NCBI GenBank assembly: GCA_004802725.1
Contig: SGPM01000588.1
Coordinates: 1-10,899, forward strand
Direction: 5' to 3'
Source of the DNA: Antrodiella citrinella
Taxonomy: Eukaryota; Basidiomycota; Agaricomycetes; Polyporales; Steccherinaceae
DNA: 10,899 nucleotides
Shown: in pieces, positions 7,005-10,899 of the stretch
Numbering within the stretch: the first letter of the stretch is position 1
Layout: every line of letters begins with the position of its first letter
Position numbers and translations under genes: made by a program
Notes under the pieces: model-generated
What the model saw: the letters and a program-made list of their open reading frames with translations, nothing else
Database searches by the model: none
What the model was told of the DNA's origin: nothing

Positions 7005-8016
7005 ATGTCCTTGACTGCTGCTGAAGACACCATGTCTCGCTCTGATGAAATGATACCCCGTGGAGTCACTGGATATAGCTATGGGAATAAATGGACTCGA
7101 GTACGTTCAAACAATTGTTGCTTTACACTGTATCACAATCTGATCTGTCTGTAGGCTGGAGATCCTCAAGCATCGCACTACTTCAAATGCTCTATGATGT
7201 TTCGACACTCTCAGCATTTGATGAGGTTGATAGTCACACTGAAGTTCAAGGATGAGGGAGGACATTGTACGTTTGAGCTTGATCATACTGCGAACATCAT
7301 TTTGACTTCATTTCTAGCTGATTCAAAGCGGTGGACACTCTTTGAGGATCAGATGACGGTGATAACAGATGGTTGTGAGTATTCTTAGTTATGTTTATTA
7401 TCAAGTATCAATTTACAGATTCAATTTAGTGAGAGATCAACCAGATGCAGTGTCACAACTCCATCACTTCGTTCACGTACAACCCACCATGCAAGGTAAG
7501 TATTTATATCATTTAGTAAGCTATTTACTAAGATATTTTCTAGAGTATACTGCTGCATCATCGAAGTTGCTATTTCAATTCCTGCGGGAACATAGCATCC
7601 AGCTCCAGCAGATTATCAACGAGCAAGCTGCTAGTATTCTCCAGCAAAGTGCTTGGGTTATAGCTGGGTATATCCCCACCTCTGATGAGCGTAATTCTCT
7701 TTTCTTTAACAGAATAAACACACTCTACTTGCGGCTTTCTATTCCCGTTATTATTCATGCTGCACGTTCAGCCATGACTGAATTTTTATCTGATCTTTCA
7801 GACATAGATTCACCAGTTTATTTTTCCTCATTTGCAGAAGGCGTACCTCTGGAAAGAGTGTCTGTTCTTTTGAAAAATGCTGTTGAGCGTATTCAATTGC
7901 AAGGCCAGCTTTTCACACAAAGTTGTAATATGTATCTGACTTATCAAGAACTGTGGCATCAGGATGTACAGATTCATAGTAGTAACAGATACCCTAGACA
8001 GCATTATGCTTCCTAA
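7005..8016 (+). CDS. unrecognised 267-residue protein, five exons
   Basis: Exons are 7005-7100, 7155-7266, 7318-7374, 7430-7495 and 7544-8016; introns are 54, 51, 55 and 48 nt. Phases join without a stop at every junction. Donors are GTACGT, GTACGT, GTGAGT and GTAAGT, and CTGAT near 7140 fits a branch site for the first intron. For the third intron the acceptor at 7429 is preferred, because the AG at 7418 leads to a stop within three codons. The start ATG at 7005 has A at -3. The N-terminal third is mixed (YSYGNKWTR, HYFKCSMMFRHSQHLMRLIV, KRWTLFEDQMTVITDG). The rest looks helical, including LQQIINEQAASILQQ and LERVSVLLKNAVERIQLQGQ. There is no signal peptide, clear membrane segment or catalytic motif. 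I do not recognise the family. The promoter block it shares with its neighbour hints at co-expression. Confidence 0.7.
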
Positions 8017-8129
8017 TTATTATGCAGTCTGTGTTTTACTTGAAACAATTTCATTCAAAAGAATAACATTTAATGTGATGATTGTAAGACAATATTTTAA
8101 AGCTATTGAATATAGTCTATAAAACTCTA
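8017..8129. terminator. shared convergent 3' region
   Basis: Only 113 AT-rich bases separate the stop codons of two convergent genes. Both 3' untranslated regions and polyadenylation sites must lie here or overlap the opposite gene. No perfect AATAAA was seen on the plus strand; AT-rich words such as AATAACATTTAATG (8062-8075) are present. Confidence 0.35.
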
Positions 8130-10869
8130 TCATTTATCAGCATTGACAACATCAATCCAACCAGCAAATCCATTTTCTGGCGTCCAAACAGTGCTGGAAC
8201 TATCAGTATGGAGCACCAAAGATCCCCTCTCTCCAGAATAATCTAAATTATAATGAGAGATTTTGGTAGAAGGAAAGATAATAAAATCACCACTGCGCAA
8301 AGCAACAACAAGTCCAAGCTCCACTAGGCCTAGTTCACCACCAGTGAACTCACCAAATGGTAAGACCAAACAAAGGTGAAGATCTTTTGGATCGCGATGA
8401 ACATTGGTGCGCACATTGATGTTGAGAACAAAACCATGGAATGGGTAGGCCGGACTGGATTCCAGAAAAGGAGTGGATTCAACTGTAAAGCTGATAGTTT
8501 CAGTGTCATCTGGGAGATGATTCTGAAGCTATAGAAAGCATATTTAATATACAGTAGAGTAATAACAAGAAACACTCACTTTAGTTTCCAGAGCTCTAAA
8601 TAAAGGATCAAAGCACTTCTTCAAAACATCAAATTCTTCTTGATTGTCCAGTAGCTCTCTTGCAGGATATGGAGCAAGTTGGCCTCTGTTGAGTGAGCGT
8701 ATACCACCAGATGCAGTTTCTAACACAAGATTGGCTGGGTGTACATTCTCTGGAGCTTTATGGCCCTAAAAATGATAAATTAGCAGACAGATCATATAAT
8801 ATAAATAAAACTCACCTTTTTCCCATATCTGGCATATGTACAAGTGAAATGGATAGCAGAAAAGCGAGGTGTAGTTACTTCCTTGGTATCCACAGAACGC
8901 ATGACTGAGTTGGGATGATAATTGACCATCACATTCTTGATGATGTTCAAAGTGTTGCTGTGAACTGCGCTGGGAAGGTTGCCATTCATGTAGACCATGG
9001 TATCACCATGCTTATCCAAAAGCAAGATTTCCTTCCTATTGAATGATTAAATTTAATATAATGAGAGTAAATCAGAAATAAATTACTCACTCATCAAAAA
9101 CAGCTGGTTCTATCCTCAAATAATCCTTATTATTCTTCCTGAGTCCTGTATTTCTGTCATATAGCTTGGACAGCTAATCTCAGTGTAAATGAAAGATTCT
9201 CACAAGAATAAACAAAAATGCTCACCTCTTGAGACAGAACTTCAANATGCTGTACAGGTTTTGCCAACTTGGCTAACTGCCTCTCTTCATCAGTCCACTG
9301 GATCCTCTCTATGCTAGCATCATCATCACTTCCAGTAGGGTAAGGCACAGACTTGAGCAGCCTAGACCTGAGATTAAAATAAGTCTTCACTGCTACAAAC
9401 TCTGGATGATTGGCACAAGGGAAGTAGGGCTTGTGGTTGAGAATGGAGGAATGAGAGCGAGGAAGAAGATTGCAAGTGACAGCTGATTTCAGAGCTAGAG
9501 CAGCAGCAGCAGTCCTTGGAGAGGGAGGTGGATTGAGAGTGATGTTGCTGAAGCTGAAATCCTGAATCAGACCAGCCAGTGAGACAGATTCACCAGAACC
9601 AGCAGGTAGAGTCAGGCATGAATCCCAGTCTGAACTCCTTGCCAGCAAACTAAAGGCACTAATGAATAGTCAGTAAATTATCTAGGACATATAATTCAAA
9701 CTCACTTGGTGGGTATACTGGAATAAAATGTATCTGTCTGTGTAAGATCCCCACACTGAAGATCAGCAGAAATATGCATATCAGCCAAAAACTTTGAAGG
9801 AAACATATCCCCCAAAGTCATGGGAATCTGCTCTCTGAGATAGGCCACTGCAGGTATAAGCAGAGTACAGATTCTCTCCTTGAAGACACCACCTGGAAAC
9901 AGGTAAGCTCAAATCAATAATAAAAGTATTATATTATACTTACCAGCAGTGCTAGGTTGTCTGAGCATCTCACACAGAGATGACATAGCAGGAGGGTTCA
10001 TATCTCTGATAAGATGTCTTATCTTTGCAGCTGAGATGAGCAATCCACCATATGTTGATACTATAAGCCAATATCAGTCTAGATCAAATAAAAGAATGAA
10101 GGGACTTACATGCTGCCAATAGTGAAGCAGTCTTGACCCCTTCCTCCTTCATAGTTCTGTAAACAGCTCTGGTGATCACATTTTGCTCCTCTGGCTCAAG
10201 ATAGGGAAAGATCTGTGTTTGATAGACATCAGTGCCCCAAGGATGCCTAATGATTCTATAAATCAGACTGCAGCCAAATGATAAGAAAATCTCTCACATC
10301 TTGTGCATCATGGCCAACTGAACCCTCCTCATCATATGAGAGAAATTCATCACATCCTCTGTCTCATCCTCTAAGTGGCAAAGTTTGGTCAAGAGACAGA
10401 TGGGAGAAGAAGAGCTGGTTTCGGCCTCGTCGCCTCTGCTAAACCTCAAAAAGGTTGCAATCCAACTCTGTGCCACTGGCCCTTGAAAATCAATAAGCGG
10501 AGAGGCCAAGAGTAGCTCCATAAACCTGTTGGCCTTCCAAAAGGTGTCGGCAGCTGCAGTCCTTTCCGCAACAACCAGACGAGTCATAGGCCGTCCTCCT
10601 CGTCGCATATCATGCTCTATCTTCTCCTCAGAACTCTTCTTCAGCACCTCATCCACCTCATCCTCCTCACCCTCCTCGTCCTCCTCCTCCGACTGATCTG
10701 CAGACTGCTTAGATCTCTTGGAGCTGCTCCGACGACCCCGTGGAGACTTGATGACAGGCTCCAGATAGTCCACATCAGGTTTCCTCTTTCGACCAGATCG
10801 CCTCGGTTGTGGCTCTTCTTCTTCTTCTTCTTCTTCTTCTTCTTCAGCTTCTTCCTCGTTCCTGGACAT
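8130..10869 (-). CDS. TET/JBP-like Fe(II)/2-oxoglutarate dioxygenase, nine exons
   Basis: Exons in transcription order are 10869-10298, 10255-10110, 10060-9944, 9892-9706, 9649-9226, 9173-9091, 9035-8816, 8765-8580 and 8528-8130. The eight introns are 42-56 nt and all junctions are in phase, giving about 777 residues. Residues 1-90 are acidic (a Glu run, EEEDEEGEEDEVDE) with basic patches (RRSGRKRKP, RGRRSSSKRSK) like nuclear localisation signals. Residues 191-510 are of unknown function. The C-terminus has NVHRDPKD (H689, D691), then FTGGELGLVELGL, then STKISHYN (H737), then ERGSLVLH (R746). This is the HxD...H...R set that binds iron and 2-oxoglutarate. The GGEL strand and HRDPKD context match TET/JBP-like proteins expanded in agaricomycetes. 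Known relatives oxidise methylated bases, but the substrate here is inferred. The frame stays open upstream to the window edge, so the start could be further out. Confidence 0.82.
10813..10845 (-). repeat. GAA trinucleotide microsatellite in coding sequence
   Basis: About ten consecutive TTC triplets on the plus strand encode an uninterrupted glutamate run at the N-terminus of the dioxygenase-like protein. A second acidic, CTC/TCC-rich tract lies near 10640-10690. Triplet-length variation would change the number of Glu residues without breaking the frame. Confidence 0.85.
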
Positions 10870-10899
10870 GACGGGAGCAGAGTTGTGAGGGAGGGTATG
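10870..10899 (-). other. leader of the dioxygenase-like gene, to window edge
   Basis: These 30 bases lie just upstream of the proposed ATG and contain no in-frame stop. The base at -3 is G, acceptable for a fungal start. The promoter is outside the window. Confidence 0.5.

Noticed and set aside
7194..7388. 64-codon plus-strand ORF inside the orphan gene
   Set aside because: It reads straight through the intron at 7267-7317; the spliced model is phase-consistent on both sides.
7375..7418. Alternative 44-nt version of the third intron of the orphan gene
   Set aside because: Using the AG at 7418 gives a stop codon within three codons; the AG at 7429 continues the frame to the next donor.
9157..9648. 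Separate gene starting at 9648 on the minus strand
   Set aside because: The upstream exon ending at 9706 joins it in phase through a 56-nt intron with a CTGAC branch site, so it is an internal exon of the nine-exon gene.

Overview
The window looks like a stretch of a basidiomycete fungal genome, most likely an agaricomycete. Three protein-coding genes carry many very short introns: 13 proposed introns of 42-56 nt with GT..AG ends, several with CTRAY-type branch sites. Two of the genes resemble protein families that I associate with mushroom-forming fungi. No database search was possible. Family calls rest on motifs read in translation, and splice models on phase-consistent exon joining.

Left part (about 523-5180): a Ty3/gypsy-type LTR retrotransposon of the chromodomain class (chromovirus). 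Only the 3' tail of gag is present (523-708). A retropepsin ORF follows (705-1691), then a long RT - RNase H - integrase - chromodomain ORF (1663-4662). A third small ORF (4686-5180) sits in the position where env-like genes occur; it starts with a long hydrophobic segment and has a three-unit octapeptide repeat. Gag and the protease are in different frames (-1), and so are the protease and RT ORFs (+1). Both junctions sit on a TTT-TGA-T run. No LTRs were found, so the copy looks truncated at its 5' side and undefined at its 3' side. About seventy single N bases lie between 931 and 3522 and nearly none elsewhere. Bases 1-522 hold no convincing gene, only a weak coding-like stretch in frame 1.

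Middle part (5181-8016): an intergenic stretch with small repeats, then two tandem plus-strand genes. The first (5597-6777, one intron) encodes a 375-residue protein with a nucleotidyltransferase-like GS...DLD motif and possibly an F-box-like N-terminus. The second (7005-8016, four introns) encodes a 267-residue protein that I do not recognise. A similar block (CCGGACTTTGCC repeats, then TGATCAGATT, then ACTTGT) lies 30-100 bp upstream of both start codons and suggests shared promoter architecture.

Right part (8130-10869, minus strand): a nine-exon gene for a protein of about 777 residues, convergent with the second gene. It has an acidic, basic-patched N-terminus that looks nuclear, a long middle region of unknown function, and a C-terminal double-stranded beta-helix with HxD...H...R residues typical of Fe(II)/2-oxoglutarate dioxygenases, most like the fungal TET/JBP-like group. 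If that holds, it would be a nucleic-acid-modifying or related oxygenase encoded about 3 kb from a chromodomain retrotransposon. Nothing in the sequence shows that the two interact.
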